Below, in pieces: positions 20,686 through 32,987 of a stretch of DNA of 35,465 nt; the first letter of the stretch is position 1; every line of letters starts with the position of its first letter. Below the pieces are notes generated by a model. That model had not been told where the DNA came from. It worked only from the letters and a program-made list of their open reading frames with translations, and ran no database searches. Origin of the DNA: Vitrella brassicaformis (lineage: Eukaryota; Sar; Vitrellaceae); NCBI GenBank assembly GCA_001179505.1, contig CDMY01000389.1, positions 47,588 to 83,052 of the forward strand. The letters run 5' to 3'. Both the position numbers and the translations under genes were made by a program.

Positions 20686-23600
20686 ATGGAGCAGGCGGCT
20701 GGCGAGGTGGCTCCTCCTTACGACTTCCACGCAGCGTTGGCGGCCATTCCCACAGGTGGGCAGTATGGATGGATGGATGAAGATGCATTATATAATTGTT
20801 GATGCACGTGCTGTGGGGGGGATGTGGCCGGCAGATTTCCGGCGTGTGGTTTTGACGATGACGGGCTGCGGCCAAGACGAACAGGACAGTGCTAAGGTGA
20901 AGCTGAACACATGAACGGCGGCACGGCAGAGCAGCAGTCGGCTGAATGCGTCTATGCGTCTGTCTGTGCCGACCTGTCCGGCATTAGGTGTTGACCGAGC
21001 GACTGGGAGGGCACTACGTCGACTCGACGGTTGCCAGCTTCTCGCCAGATGTCAACCACATCCTCGTCGGCCGCTCCCAAGACAATGCCCCTTCGCTGTT
21101 GCAGTACCTCCTCTGTCGCTTTGACCCCTCCCGACCACCACCCCTTTCACAAGAGGAGCTCACCGATGTCACGACACACTTCCCCCAGGCTCGCCAGGCC
21201 CTCCACGCGGCCGCCGACGGCCACCAAACGACGGCAGAGAGTCAGGGCTGGAGCCTCGCTGTGTCGTCTATCGGTTTGGGCAACGAGGTGAGGGTGGTGG
21301 GGGGGCCGAATCCGGAGAGCAGTGTTGGGCGGCCGATAGCTTATGCTGAGCTGCAGTGGACGAGGCAGGGGGAAGTCAAGCGACAGGTGGGCGGGCAGGC
21401 ACACAGGGAGGGAAAGAGACCTCTGCAAAGTGTGTGTGTGTGTGTGTGTGTATGTGGCAGGTGGTTGTTGTGTACCATAGCTCCTGGCTGGACGACTGCA
21501 TCGAGAGGGACCAGTACGGCACCGGCTGCCCTCTCTTTCTGCCCGACCCCACGTGCCCCATCCTGTGCAAACTATTCACCAAGCACAGAAAGGTCGGCGG
21601 ACCACACAAAAGATAAACACACTCACAAATACGTCAAAACGCCCTTCTCTCTTTCTGTCATGTGTGTGAGCCAGGAGCAGATCAGGCGGGATCGGTTCGC
21701 AGAGCTTCTGCACCCCCAGCTCCCCGACGAGGCCCTCATCCAGGAGCTCCTCAGAGACCCCCATGCGGTCCTCATGCGCACCCTCTGCACCCTGGCGCCG
21801 CCCACAGGCAAGAGGAAGAAACACAAGATGAAGAAAAAGAAGAAAGAGCGAAAGAGAGACAGTGCCGACGACGAGCGCGACAGTGGTAGCGAATCGAGGC
21901 GCAGGAAGCGCAGACGAGCCGCCGATGCGGCCGACGAGCACATGGGCGATGGGGAGGGGGACAGGGAGGATGAGTACGAGGGTCAGGATCTGTTTGGGCC
22001 ACGTGTGGATGAGCGGCCGGTGACGGCAGTTGAGGCGGAGTTTGACAGACCTGTAGATCAGGTCAGGTGAGGGGCGGGAAGGCATGCAGTGCCGGTCGCT
22101 CGTGGTGCGAGGAGGCATGGAGTGCTGGGCTGTGCTGTCTGTCTATGCTGTCCTGCTGTCAGCTGGATGTGTTTGCCGTTGGCCATCGGGTGGAGGTGTT
22201 CTCAGGCCGCAACACAATCGTTCCCATCACGTAAGAAATCGACTCAGGACACGGTGTGCTGGCTCGTCACCTGCTTGTGTATCACTGCCCCCCTCCCCTC
22301 TCCCCCCTGTGTGTGTGTGCCGTCCATCAGCGGCACCATAGCTGATGTGTCTGTTGGTGAGGATGGCCGTGTCATTCAGTACCACGTGCACCTCGACGGC
22401 CACAGCGTTCCCTTCTGGGAGAGGCCACAGGTCTGTAGCTAGGTGATTTCCTCCAACGCATGACATGTGCATGCATGCATTGCACTTAATCAAGCCTGCC
22501 CGCTAACCGGTTTTGTGACCTGTGTTGGTGTCTGTCAGGCTGTGCGTACCCCAGGCACCTGGACTAGTCTGCTGCAGCAAGATGCGGGCAGAGGCCGCAG
22601 AGGCAAGGTAGGTACCACCGATCGCAAACGATACTGTGAATGATATGTTCTGTTCCCTTGTGTGTGTCTGCAGCGCGCAGCGCGAGCCCGCATCCACGAC
22701 GACATGCACGACGACATGTCCTTCTTCGCCCCACGCGCCCACTCCCACCAGGCCCCCTCCCACCAGCCGCACTCATCGCACCGTGAGCCCCGTGACAGCT
22801 CCCCTCGTCCCTCTCGCCCATCCCCAACCGCTGCTGATGGCCCAGAAGAGCACATGAGTGATGGAGATGGGCCTGCTGCTGACGATAAGGATGACGGCGA
22901 CCGCCACCGGCAGCAGCAGCAGCAGCATGTGGAAGAGGCCAAAGAGGAAGGCATGGCTGGCGGGGGTGAGGGTGAGGAGTATCAACTCCCCTCTGGGGAG
23001 CAGCCCAGTGCCAGTGGAGCTGCTGCCGGCCCTCAAGAGCGTGCGGACCAGCAGCCGGGGGACCCCGATGGCGAACAACAAGCACCTGATGGTCTGCAAG
23101 ATGTTGCTGCCGCTGGTGCCAGTGATGGTGTGCGTCTGGAGGCAGCGGCACGGCAGGAGGACATTGCGCGTCAGCTCGAGGAGAGGCGCATGCAGTGGCT
23201 GCACCGGTTCGACCGCGAGGCGCAAGAAAACAAGACCGAGATGATGCACCAGACACCGCACAACGACATGCCGGCAAGTGGCGCCGCATGCGACGATGCT
23301 GTTCCTCCACCTACTGCCCGTCCAGATGAGCGAAACGACTGCGAGAGCCCTCGCCAGGAAGCTGCGGCTGCGTCAGCCGACCGGCCGCACGACGAGGGCG
23401 ACGCTGCTGATGCTCCGGGCGACCAGCCCGGCACAGCCATGCCCCAAGCGTCACCAGAGGGCATGCCACGAGAACCGGATGCAGAGGCGGCAGATGGCTG
23501 TGGTGTGGACGAGGCTGCTGTCGCATCGGCGCGTGAGGGGACCGAGGACCTTTCTCAAGACGCCGCCGCCGATCCACCTGCAGACCAGCGTGCGACGGCA

Positions 23601-24697
23601 CAGGGAGGCGACGCAGCTGCTGCAGCCGATGACGCGAGCCAAGCGGATCATCCAATGCCGGCAAAGGACATGGAACCAGATGCCGAAGTCAACGTGCCAC
23701 CCAACACCGCGACAGACCCCCATCAGCAGACCACTAACGCCATCGCCAGAGCCCGTGACCAGCACCGAGGAGCATCGGACCACGAGCAGAGGGAGAACGA
23801 GGCCGCGTCGAGTCTCTCGCCGCCCAGCACCAGCCCCCGCGACCAACCGTCCGTCAGGCAGCCACAGCCTTCGCCCAGCCAGTCGTCAGGGCAAAGTGCA
23901 GTGGTCGGCAGGCGCGGCGCCAAGGGGAAGGTGAAGGTTAAGGAGATCGACAAAGTGGAGTTGAGGTCCCTGGTGGTCCAGGTAGGTAAGTGACTAATGA
24001 ATGTACTGACAGTCGCGCCACAAACAACCCACTTATACTCGCATATGTGTACCGATGGCTGTGTCGTGTCGTGTGCTGTGTGGTGTGGTGTGTGTGCAGA
24101 AGTTCGGCCCTATAGAGAATGCCGATATGCAGAGTGAGACGCTGGTGGTGCAGCAGCTGAAAGGTCAGGGAATCTGTGGACCTCAACCAACGCCTCGCCA
24201 TGTGCCGGATTTCTATCTCTGTGTGTGTGTGTGTGTGAATGTGAAGGTCAGTGGCTGGGTGCCAATGGGGACGTGGTGCACCCCACCACCACTCTGATCA
24301 TCGACACTGCCTACTTCTCCAATAGCAGGGACCTAGTCCAGCAGGCTCTCAAGAGGTGCATACCCGTCATCAAGTGGGTGGCTGGGTGGGCAAGGCGAAC
24401 ATACATACCAAAGGGGCGTGTGTGTCCTTGTGTTCACAAAACACGGCCATTCTTTGTGTCTGTGCGTGTGCGCGTGTGTGCGTGTGTGCTGTGTGCGCCA
24501 GGCTGGGGAAGGACAACAACTACTTGCAGCAGTGCTGTCGCAAGAAGCGTCTGCTGCCCATCAATCTGTTCTGCGACAACGAGCTGACCAAGTGGCGCAA
24601 AAGAGGCGAATCGTATGGAGACGTGGACCATGCCAAGGCGATGGCTGCTTTCCAGGCGGAGGAGAGGCGGCGGATGGCCATGGCTGTCGACGGGTGA
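20686..24697 (+). CDS. Large nuclear BRCT-domain protein
   Basis: Twelve exons, all phase-consistent (20686-20755, 20835-20896, 20988-21287, 21461-21592, 21675-22061, 22163-22230, 22331-22430, 22539-22607, 22674-23981, 24100-24163, 24247-24373, 24502-24697), give 960 aa. Residues about 24-175 form a BRCT domain: FRRVVLTMTGCGQDEQDSAK, LGGHYVDSTVASF, and the diagnostic VVVVYHSSWLDDCIERDQY, with a long insertion before the last strand. BRCT domains bind phosphoproteins in DNA repair and replication. A Lys/Arg run (about 234-275, KRKKHKMKKKKKERKR) is a clear nuclear signal. Residues about 317-373 look like a tudor or chromo barrel (FAVGHRVEVFSGR, YHVHLDGHSVPFWERPQ), which is inference. Exon 9 (436 codons) is disordered, acidic and Gln-rich. 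The C-terminal part (LIIDTAYFSNSRDLVQQALK, then LLPINLFCDNELTKWRKRG) may be a second, divergent BRCT-like fold. This suggests a chromatin or DNA-damage adaptor; no orthologue is named. Confidence 0.8.
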
Positions 24698-25848
24698 TAG
24701 ATAGAGGGATGGGCGGGGTGCTGCTGATACACAGACTTGTCCCTCGCCATTCTGCTGTATGCCGCATTGATCAGGTGGCCGGCCATTATGTACATACCTC
24801 CACATAGAGAAAGTCATGCTCTCGCTTTGCTTTCATGTGACGCACAAACTTTGTGTCTGTCTGTGTGTGTGTGTGTGTGTTCGATTGATTGACTGGCTGT
24901 CTGTCTGTGTCTGCAATGCATATCGAATGAATGCTTCAGCGGATCACTGCAAACAGAGTCCACTCACCCATGCACGCACAGCCACACCCCTGGACACCAG
25001 TCAACGACTAACAAAAGGGCCAGAATGCCCCACGTTCTTCTGCCGTCATGCAACCCTTCCTCCTTCCCTCGCCCCTCAGTCTGCATCGCTACTTTCGGTA
25101 CTGTCATCTGACACACCTGGCGGCCGATACATGCGTTGCCGCGCCGCCATTCTCTCCCTTCTTTCAACTCCTGCAGCCAATCAATTGAAGTGATGTCTCA
25201 CTCACTTTGGCATGGGTTCATTGATGTGTTGAGTGCAATGATCACGTGTGCGCTTCCACCTCCTCTCCCTTGCGACTGACTTTGAGTGACTGCCTGCCTT
25301 GCTGGCGTGTGGCAAGAGGGGGTTGAAGCGCCAGTGCTTTTAAAGTGTGCCTTTGATAGGCTTTGGTGTGTCCATGTGGAGTGATGTGACTGACTGACCG
25401 ACCGACCGGCTGGCTGATTGGTGCCCACTGAAGACATCCGTGTGTGTTCTGGAGGATGCAGGCATCAAACGCAGCCACTCAGTCAGTCAGGTGTGTATGT
25501 CCACACCATCGACATGCACACGCATCAAGCTCTGAGCACACCCACAGCAACACACCGCACAGCCAACCACAGTGGGCCGCGGTGGCTGTGAGGGAAGCCC
25601 TCCCCTCCCACCCTCCCACACAAACCAGTCACTCACTCATCTGTCTGTCTGTCTGTCCGTCCTCCCCACCGCTCTGCGCTGCACACCGTCAAGGTGCTAT
25701 CTCCCAGCAGCAGCCATCCGTCCATCTAGGCCTGTTTCAGCGACCTTCATGGGCCGCCGAGTGACCATCTGACAGGCGACACACACAGCCGGACAGACAG
25801 ACACTCAAGGCACGTCGTGGGCAGTGGTGTGTGGGATGTGTGTCGTAC
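24698..25848. other. Intergenic between the BRCT gene and the first F-box-like gene
   Basis: No coding exon is supported. From 25101 onward the sequence is the 3' part of the tandem duplication unit and closely matches 29161-29935, including the shared start cggccgatacatgcgttgcc and (ctgt)n tracts. The part before 25101 is single-copy and contains a (tg)n tract near 24860. Confidence 0.5.
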
Positions 25849-26886
25849 CTATGTGGCGGCACTACGGCGCTCGACACGCAGCCCCTGGCCATCGAAGCTG
25901 AGCTTGTAGGGTCCGCCGCTGTTGTTGAGAGAGGCCTGCTGAGCCATAAAGCGCCGCTGGAAGTCGGTGCGCAGTTCATCGTCCCACAACTCCACATAGG
26001 TCTTCTCGTGACCCTGCAGGGCAGATAGGACGAGCGACAAATACACATTCAGGGAGCTATGTCTGTGTGGTGTTCTATGTCACTCACCTTGAGCTCGTCG
26101 TTGGATGAGATGAGCGTGGCCATCACGTTGTCGTAAAACTGCTCCAACTGGTCATCATCTACAAAGCCTACAGTGAATGAACACATCCCATACACAGACG
26201 CCATGACTGCTGGTTCTCCCCTGCGCCCCCATCCCCCCTTACCGGACACGGTGATCGTCACTTCCTCGACCGGCGGCAGCTTGTCATTGCTGTCCCGCCC
26301 CCACAGACAGGGGCTGCTTTTGCTGTGCACGGGTGCTGTGAGTTCGTTTGCCACTAGGTCGAGGCACAGCGTCAGGCTCCTCTCCCGCCCCCGGCTGACC
26401 AGCGCCGCCTGCAGCCGCTCAAGGAACACCCACACCTCACCAGCAGGTGCATCCAGCAGCAAAGCGTGCTCATGGGATCCTATCTCGACGCACGACAGAT
26501 TGGGCATGTGGGAGGCGATCTCGACCGCCCGCTTCTCCTTGGCCTCATCGTCGAGGGCATCGCCGAGCAGCTGCAGGGTGTGGGCGGCGGGGAAGGTGTC
26601 GTCACTGATGGCCGCAGAGACGGCCTCGTCTGCTCCGCTGTACACCTCGTCAAGACCGCCGTACACCACGGTGTGGGCGGCCTTGGCGTACTCGTTGATG
26701 ATCTTGTCGGCAGCGGGGCCGGTGCTGCCGCGCGAGAGGAGCTCCGCGCCAATCCGTCCACACGTGCCGTCGTTGTTGAGTGCGAAGACGCCGTTGTCCA
26801 CTGCCTCGCGGTGAGCAATGGCGTCACTGGTCGAAGGCAAAGCGCAGGAATGAATTGCACGGTGTCTCTGCAGCCTCTCTCCCTCC

Positions 26887-26923
<37 letters not shown>

Positions 26924-28726
26924 TGTCCTTACATGAGCCGTGCAACGCTCTGGCACCGCTTGACATCATGTGGAGTGCTCGCCATCGACCACATGCGGAT
27001 CTTGAGCTCGCGAATGGACCTCTTGACGCCCCTCGCCACCATCACCTCACGCAGCTCGTCGATGGCGACGGGGCTGCTCCAATCCATCTGGACGCCTCGC
27101 AGTATGCGAAGCGCCGCCAACGACTTCCCGTCAGCGGGGGGGCCCACTCAGCAAATCGGCCATGTCGTCTGCGGCCCCCGCTGTATATGTGCAGCACCTC
27201 GATTGCCTTGCAGTCCTCCAGCCATGACCTCCCGCCCTTCTGTGCCGGAAACCGCAACAGTTGCGTGGTGAGCGACTTGACGGCAGGTGTGTGCCACTGG
27301 CGGCCCACGCGAGCCGGCATGCAGTCGTTAGCCGACATGCAGTCGTTGGCTATGTTGTCGACCGTCGTGAGTGCCGGCAGGTGGATGGGGGCGGTGGGGG
27401 CGGGGGGCAGATCAGACGAGGGGGGCGGGTCGGGGATTTCAATGCTGTCGTCGAGCTCGACGGCCTCGAATGACAGCACCTCCAATGTGCCCTCGTCAGC
27501 CGACCGGCTGCCGTCATCATCATCTTGCCCCACCGCAGCAGCACTGGCAGCTGCCCCCTCCCCTCCCTCCCTCTTTTGTCTCTTCTTCTCTGCGATGGCC
27601 GCGCGCCCGATGGCATGACCCTCCACCAGCGCCACCCAGGTGCCGCGACACCAGCCCTCTCGCCAGTGGGGATAGCGGTGCTTGATCTCTCGCAAATTAG
27701 CCGCTCTCTGCCCCCACTTGTGCGCCACGTCGAGTGGCATGGTCTCCCACATCCGCCCCGCCGTGTCGTCCTCACAGTCGATGACCAGTTTGGTGTAGTT
27801 GGCGGCCGACTGATGGAAGAGGGGCGTGCCCAGGCGGCGCCAGAGGGGCGTCAGCTCCCAGGGCTGCAGGTGGCCGAACACGTTGGCCAACTCGTCGCGA
27901 GCCAGCCGACGACGGGCCTGAAGTGATAATCAACATGACATCAAAGTAAGGTCAAGATGGTTTAGATGTCAGATCTGTCATGGTGGCGGACTGACCGGTC
28001 CTTCGACGGGTGGTGCGTTGTCGCTTCGATGAATCAGACGATATGATGGGCCGGCGACTACGGGAGCCTACAACACCAGCACAGCAATGCAGAATGGAGA
28101 GATCCCTGCGTAGCGATGGCCGGCCACTTCACCCGCTGATTGATCTCACCTGTGCCTCTGGGTGTTGCTGTGCCTCCGTGGTCGGTGTGAGTGCATCCAC
28201 AGCACCGGTCAGGCCGGGCTCTCCCTGCTCCAGCTGGGTGGTGAGTGCATTCAGCAGGGAGGCCATCGAGCCCAGCTGATGATTGAGCACCAATGCCTCC
28301 GGAGACGACGCCTGAAGACCGAATGAATCACACAGAGGACCGCACAGTGACCGGCGCGTTTATCCGCCAGTGAGTTTGACCCACCTGTGCAGCGATGCTG
28401 GCGGCGTCTTGCTCAAGAAGGCGCGACAACTGTGCTATGATCTATTCACACCACACACACCACCACACACCACACACAGCACTGTGCAGCCGAGGAAGCG
28501 GCAAGGAAATGACATCGTGCGGCGTACCCTGTCCTGAATGGGCTGCAGGTTCACCAAGCTGTCCTTCACAGCCTGTGCGTTCGCAACAACAAGCTAAAGG
28601 GGACGCCAAGCCAACACACACAGCAAAGCAGTGAAGGCCTTTCTCCGTCTGGATTCTCTCTTTTGTGCTCCTGTGTCATCCATCCTCTGCCCTCCCGCTC
28701 ATCGCACTCACCTGACTGACGTCCAT
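25101..28726 (-). repeat. Tandem duplication unit 1
   Basis: This stretch and 29161-32737 are two head-to-tail copies of one gene with its 3' flank. The offset between copies is about 4.06 kb at the left end, 4.09 kb at the stop codons and 4.01 kb at the start codons, so indels have accumulated. Similarity ends just 5' of the ATG. Confidence 0.85.
25849..28726 (-). CDS. F-box-like protein, copy 1, frame interrupted
   Basis: The exon chain starts at 28726 with MDVSQ. Short helical exons follow (QLSRLLEQDAASIAAQ, then ASSPEALVLNHQLGSMASLL), giving about 117 residues of probable coiled coil. An F-box-like motif comes next: RDELANVFGHLQPWELTPLW, then RRLGTPLFHQSAANYTKLVI. F-box proteins recruit substrates to SCF ubiquitin ligases; this call rests on pattern only. 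The C-terminal half (TLQLLGDALDDEAKEKRAVE, VWVFLERLQAALVSRGRERS, LRTDFQRRFMAQQASL) is unrecognised. The large exon is broken relative to copy 2 by an extra base in a 7-G run at 27136-27142 and another in the G/C-rich stretch at 27173-27180; together they do not restore the frame. It is therefore a young pseudogene, or two base-call errors in homopolymers. The last exons, down to the stop at 25849-25851, are intact and phase-consistent. Confidence 0.65.
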
Positions 28727-29160
28727 GGCGGATCAGATCAGTCCATGTGTGTCTGGCGACGGAAACCAGCCACAAGCTATCAAAGTGCAAAGGCGGCAGC
28801 AATCACGCCCCTGCGATGAGTCTAAATCCTCCAAAATCGCTGGCGTGCCTTGTGCGTTAGGGTTCCATTATTGTGATGTGGCAATCGACCACAGCCATTG
28901 GTGCGTGAGACACCTCACCCAGGCAGTATGTAACATCTATCCTCCCTAACGCACCCATCCATTCCATGTGTTCCATCGCAGATGCACACGCACGTTGATG
29001 GGGAAAGGAGGGCGGTGCGTCTGTCTCTTTGTCTATCTGTCCGCCACCTGTCCATCCCGCTATCAATACAGCTGCCATTAAATCGCAGCCATTCAGCCGT
29101 CAGATCTGACAACACACAAACATGGAGGGATCGTATGTTGGTAATGCTCTACGTATTCTA
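28727..29160. other. Spacer between the two duplication units
   Basis: Single-copy sequence of about 430 bases that presumably holds the promoter of copy 1. No coding frame or repeat of note was seen. Confidence 0.5.
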
Positions 29161-32100
29161 CTGTAATCTGACCTAGCGGCCGATACATGCGTTGCCGCGT
29201 TGCCAGTCTCTTCCTTCTTTCAACTCCTGCAGCCCGGCCAGTCAATTAAAGTGATGTCTCACTCACTCACCTTTGGCTGTCTCTGTCTGTCTGTCTGTCT
29301 GTCTGTCTGTTGGGTTCATTGATAAATGAGTGCAATGAACACGTGTGCGCTTCTGCCTCCTCTCCCTTGCGGCTGACCTGGAATGACTGCCTTGCTGGCG
29401 TGTGGCAAGAGGGGGTTGAAGCGCCAGAGCTTTTAAAGTGTGCCTTTGATAGGCTTTGGTGTGTCCATGTGGAGTGATGTGACTGACTGACCGACCCACC
29501 GGCTGGCTGATTGGTGCCCAGTGGAGACATCCACGTGTGTGATCTGGAGGATGCAGGCATCAAACCGCAGCCACTCAGTCAGTCAGGCGTGTTTGTATGC
29601 ACCATCGATATGCACACGCATCAAGCTCTCAGCACACCCACAGCAACACACCGCACAGCCAACCACAGTGGGGCGTGGTGGCTGCGAGGGAGGCCATCTC
29701 CTCCCGCTAACCAGCCACTCACTCATCCAGCTGTCTGGCTGTCCTCCCACCCCACCGCTCTACGCTGCACACCGTCAAGGTGTTGTCGCCCAGCATCCAT
29801 CCATCCATCCATCTACAGCTCTCTCAGCAACCTTCATGGGCCGCTGAGTGACCATCTGACAGGCGACACACACGGCCGGCCAGCCAGACACTCAAGACAC
29901 GTTGTGGGTGGTGGTGTGTGTGATGTGTTTCCTACCTATGTGGCGGCATTGCGGCGCTCGACACACAGCCCGTTTGCATCGAGGCTGACCTTGTATGGTC
30001 CGCCGCTGAGGAGGCTGAGGCCCGCCTGCTGAGCCATGAAACGCTGCTGGAAGTCGGTGCGCAGGTTGCCGCTCAACAACTCCACATATGTCTTCTTGTG
30101 GCCCTGTCCGTCAGCCAAGAGGACGAACGACATGTCCACATCGCCGGACAGCTGTGTCTGTATGGTGTATTGTGTTGCGTTACCTTGAGCTCGTCATTGA
30201 ATGAGGTGATCGTGGCAATCACGTTACTGTAAAAGGTCTCAAACTGGTCATCATCTACAAAGCCTACTGTGAATGAACACACACAGACGCCATGGCTGCT
30301 GGTTCTCCCCTGCGCCCTCATCCCCTTACCGGACACGGTCATCGTCACTTCCTCGACCGGCGGCAGCTTGTCATTGCTGTCCCGCCCCCACAGACAGGGG
30401 CTGCTTTTGCTGTGCACGGGTGCTGTGAGTTCGTTTGCCACTAGGTCGAGGCACAGCGTCAGGCTCCTCTCCCGCCCCCGGCTGACCAGCGCCGCCTGCA
30501 GCCGCTCGAGGAACACCCACACCTCTCCAGCAGGTCCAAGGAGCTCCACGCCGTGCTCCTTGTCTCCTGCCTTGACGCACGACAGGCTGGGCGTGTTGGA
30601 GGCGATCTCGACCGTCCGCTTCTTCTTGGCCTCATCGTCGAGGGCATCGCCGATCAGCAGCAGGGTGTGGGCGGCGGGGAATGTGTCGTCGGTGATGGTT
30701 GCACGGACGGCCTCGTCCTCTCCGCCGGACACCACGGTGAGGGCTCTCTTGGCGAACTGGTTGATGATCTGCTGGACGGCGGCGGGGCCGGTGCTGCTGC
30801 GCGAGAGGAGCTCCGCGTCAATCGTTCCACACGTGCTGTCGTTGTTGAGTGCGAAGACGCCCTTCTCCACTGCCTCGTGACGAGCAATGGCGTCGCTGAT
30901 CGAAGGCAAAGCACAGGAATGACTGGCACTGTCGCTCTTCAGCCCCTCTCCCTCCCCCCTTCCTCTCTCTCTCTCTCTCTCTCTCTGCGTCCTTACATGA
31001 GCTGTGCGACCCTCTGCGAGCACTCCACACTTGCATCAGTGCTCGGCATCCACCCCATTTCGATCTCGAGCTCGCGAATGGACTGCCTGACGCCCCTCGC
31101 CACCTTCACCTCACGCAGCCTGTCGATGTCGGCGGGCCGGTTCCAATACATCCCGACGCCTCGAAGTGTGCGAAGCGCCGCCAACGACTTGCCGTCAGTG
31201 GGAGCCCCACTAAGCACACGGGCCGCGTGATCGGCGTACCGTCCGTTGAGGTCCAGCACCTCGATGGCCTCACAGTCCCTCACCCATGCCCTTCCGCCCT
31301 TCACCCAGCTAGCCAACCAACTGTCCCTGGTGATGAGCGTCTTGACGGCAGGTGTGTGCCACTGGCGGTCCACACGAGCAGTCAGGCACTCGTCGTCTCT
31401 GCTGCGGATCGTCTTGAGTGCCGGCAGGTGGACGGGGGCGGTGGGGGCGCGGGGCAGGGCAGACGAGGGGGGCGGGTAGGTCATGTAAATGTTGTCGTCG
31501 AGCCCGACCTCCTCGAATGACTCGACCTCCTCGAATGACAGCATCTCCAATGTGCCTTTGTCAGCCGACCGGTCTCCGTCATCGTCCTGCCGTGGCGCGG
31601 CAGCAATCCCCTCCCCTGCATCTCTCTCTCGTCTCTTCTTCTCTGCGATGGCCGCCCGGCCACGCCCGTGACCCTCGACCAAGGCCACCCAGGTGCCGCG
31701 ACACCAGCCCCCCCAAAGCCCCTTCCACCGCGTGGGATAGCGGTGCTTGATCTCTCGGATGCTGGTCGCCCTCTTGCCCCACTTGTGGGCCACGGCCAGC
31801 GTCATGGCCTCCCACATCCGCCTCTTCGTGTCGTCCTCACAGTCGATGACCAGGTGGGTGTAGTTGGCGGCGGATTCGTGGAAGATGGGCGTGCCGAGGC
31901 GGCGCCAGAGGGGCGTCAGCTCCCATGGATGCAGGTGGCCGAACACGTTGGCCAGCTCGTCGCGGGACAGCCGACGACGGGCCTGAAGTGACAACAAACA
32001 TGACATCAAAGTAAGGTCAAGATGGTTTCGATGTGTTAGATCTGTCATCTGTCATGGTGTCGTTCTTACCGGTCCTTTTGGTTGACGGGGGGAGAGTTGC

Positions 32101-32737
32101 CGCTTCTGTAGACGAGGCGAAACGACGGACGACTCACTGCAGGTGCCTGCAGGATACAGAGCAAGAGGCACCAACAGATACACACATGAAGAGTGTCGTG
32201 CTGTCGCCATCTGCTGTGCGCACCTCGGCATCATCCTGAGTGGCGGGATTGGGTGCGGCCGCCAGGATCGCTTTGAGTGCATCCACCACCCGCGACACGT
32301 CCTCATGTGTGCGCGTGAGCTGCGACTGTGCCGTGGCGATGTGGGAGCTGACGAGGGCATGCTGCACACGAAGCTCCAATAAGCCGGCCGACGCCTGCGT
32401 ATAAATCGACAGCAGCAGTGTCCGAGAGCGATGCAGCAGTGTGTCTGACATACCTGTCCAGAGAGGCTGGGAGGATGCGCTTGCTCAAAGTGAGACCGCA
32501 ACGCGCCGAGCTGCAAGGAAGACACATACACAGAGAGGCGATGACTTGTTTCATTCAGGCGGGCAGGCGCACCGTTGTGTTGAGCTCTTGCAGGTGCCGC
32601 AGGCCCTCCTCGACTGCTCGCGTACCCTCCTTTGACCTGCACACACACGTGACACACACGAGAATGGATGACAATCATCAGATCTGATGAAGAAAGCCTG
32701 TCCCTAACGGCTGCTGGCTCACCTGACGCACGTCCAT
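29161..32737 (-). repeat. Tandem duplication unit 2
   Basis: Second head-to-tail copy of the unit at 25101-28726. It includes a (tgtc)n tract at about 29283-29310 that is missing from unit 1. Confidence 0.85.
29936..32737 (-). CDS. F-box-like protein, copy 2
   Basis: Paralogue of the gene at 25849-28726 with the same exon order. It begins MDVRQ at 32737. The N-terminal helical exons have diverged strongly (EGTRAVEEGLRHLQELNT, LGALRSHFEQAHPPSL, LLELRVQHALVSSHIATAQS) while the F-box-like region is conserved (RDELANVFGHLHPWELTPLW). The large exon is open throughout (about 31988 to 31006), unlike copy 1. The C-terminal exons match copy 1 (TLLLIGDALDDEAKKKRTVE, LRTDFQQRFMAQQAGL) and end at 29936. 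The exon at about 32068-32145 fits the next one only if a weaker donor (ccc|gtcaac) is used, so residues before the F-box are tentative. Role as for copy 1: possible SCF substrate adaptor, inference only. Confidence 0.7.
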
Positions 32738-32987
32738 GATGCTGAGAGGCGGTGTTTGCGCCGAACAGGCAGTCGATGCAGAGGCTCCCTCACGCCGAGC
32801 GAGAATTCGCGCGCTTGAGACGGGCCCCCCTTTTCTCTTGCCACGTGACCTGCTCTCCCTTGCGGGTTTCTTTCCATTGCCTTCTTGCTCTTTCTTCCCC
32901 TTTCATCGCTGCATTATCGTTTGTGGTTTGTCTTGCCGTCATTTGCTGGCACTCGTATTACGGCAGCGTCAACACATCTTTCAACAG

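Noticed and set aside
22564-23310. Minus-strand open frame of about 248 codons inside the BRCT gene
   Set aside because: It is antisense to exon 9, which is compositionally biased (Gln/Ala/Asp), a common cause of open shadow frames.
26173-26936. Long plus-strand open frames across the F-box-like genes (also 30269-31230)
   Set aside because: They mirror the minus-strand coding exons, recur in both copies and show no codon or domain evidence.
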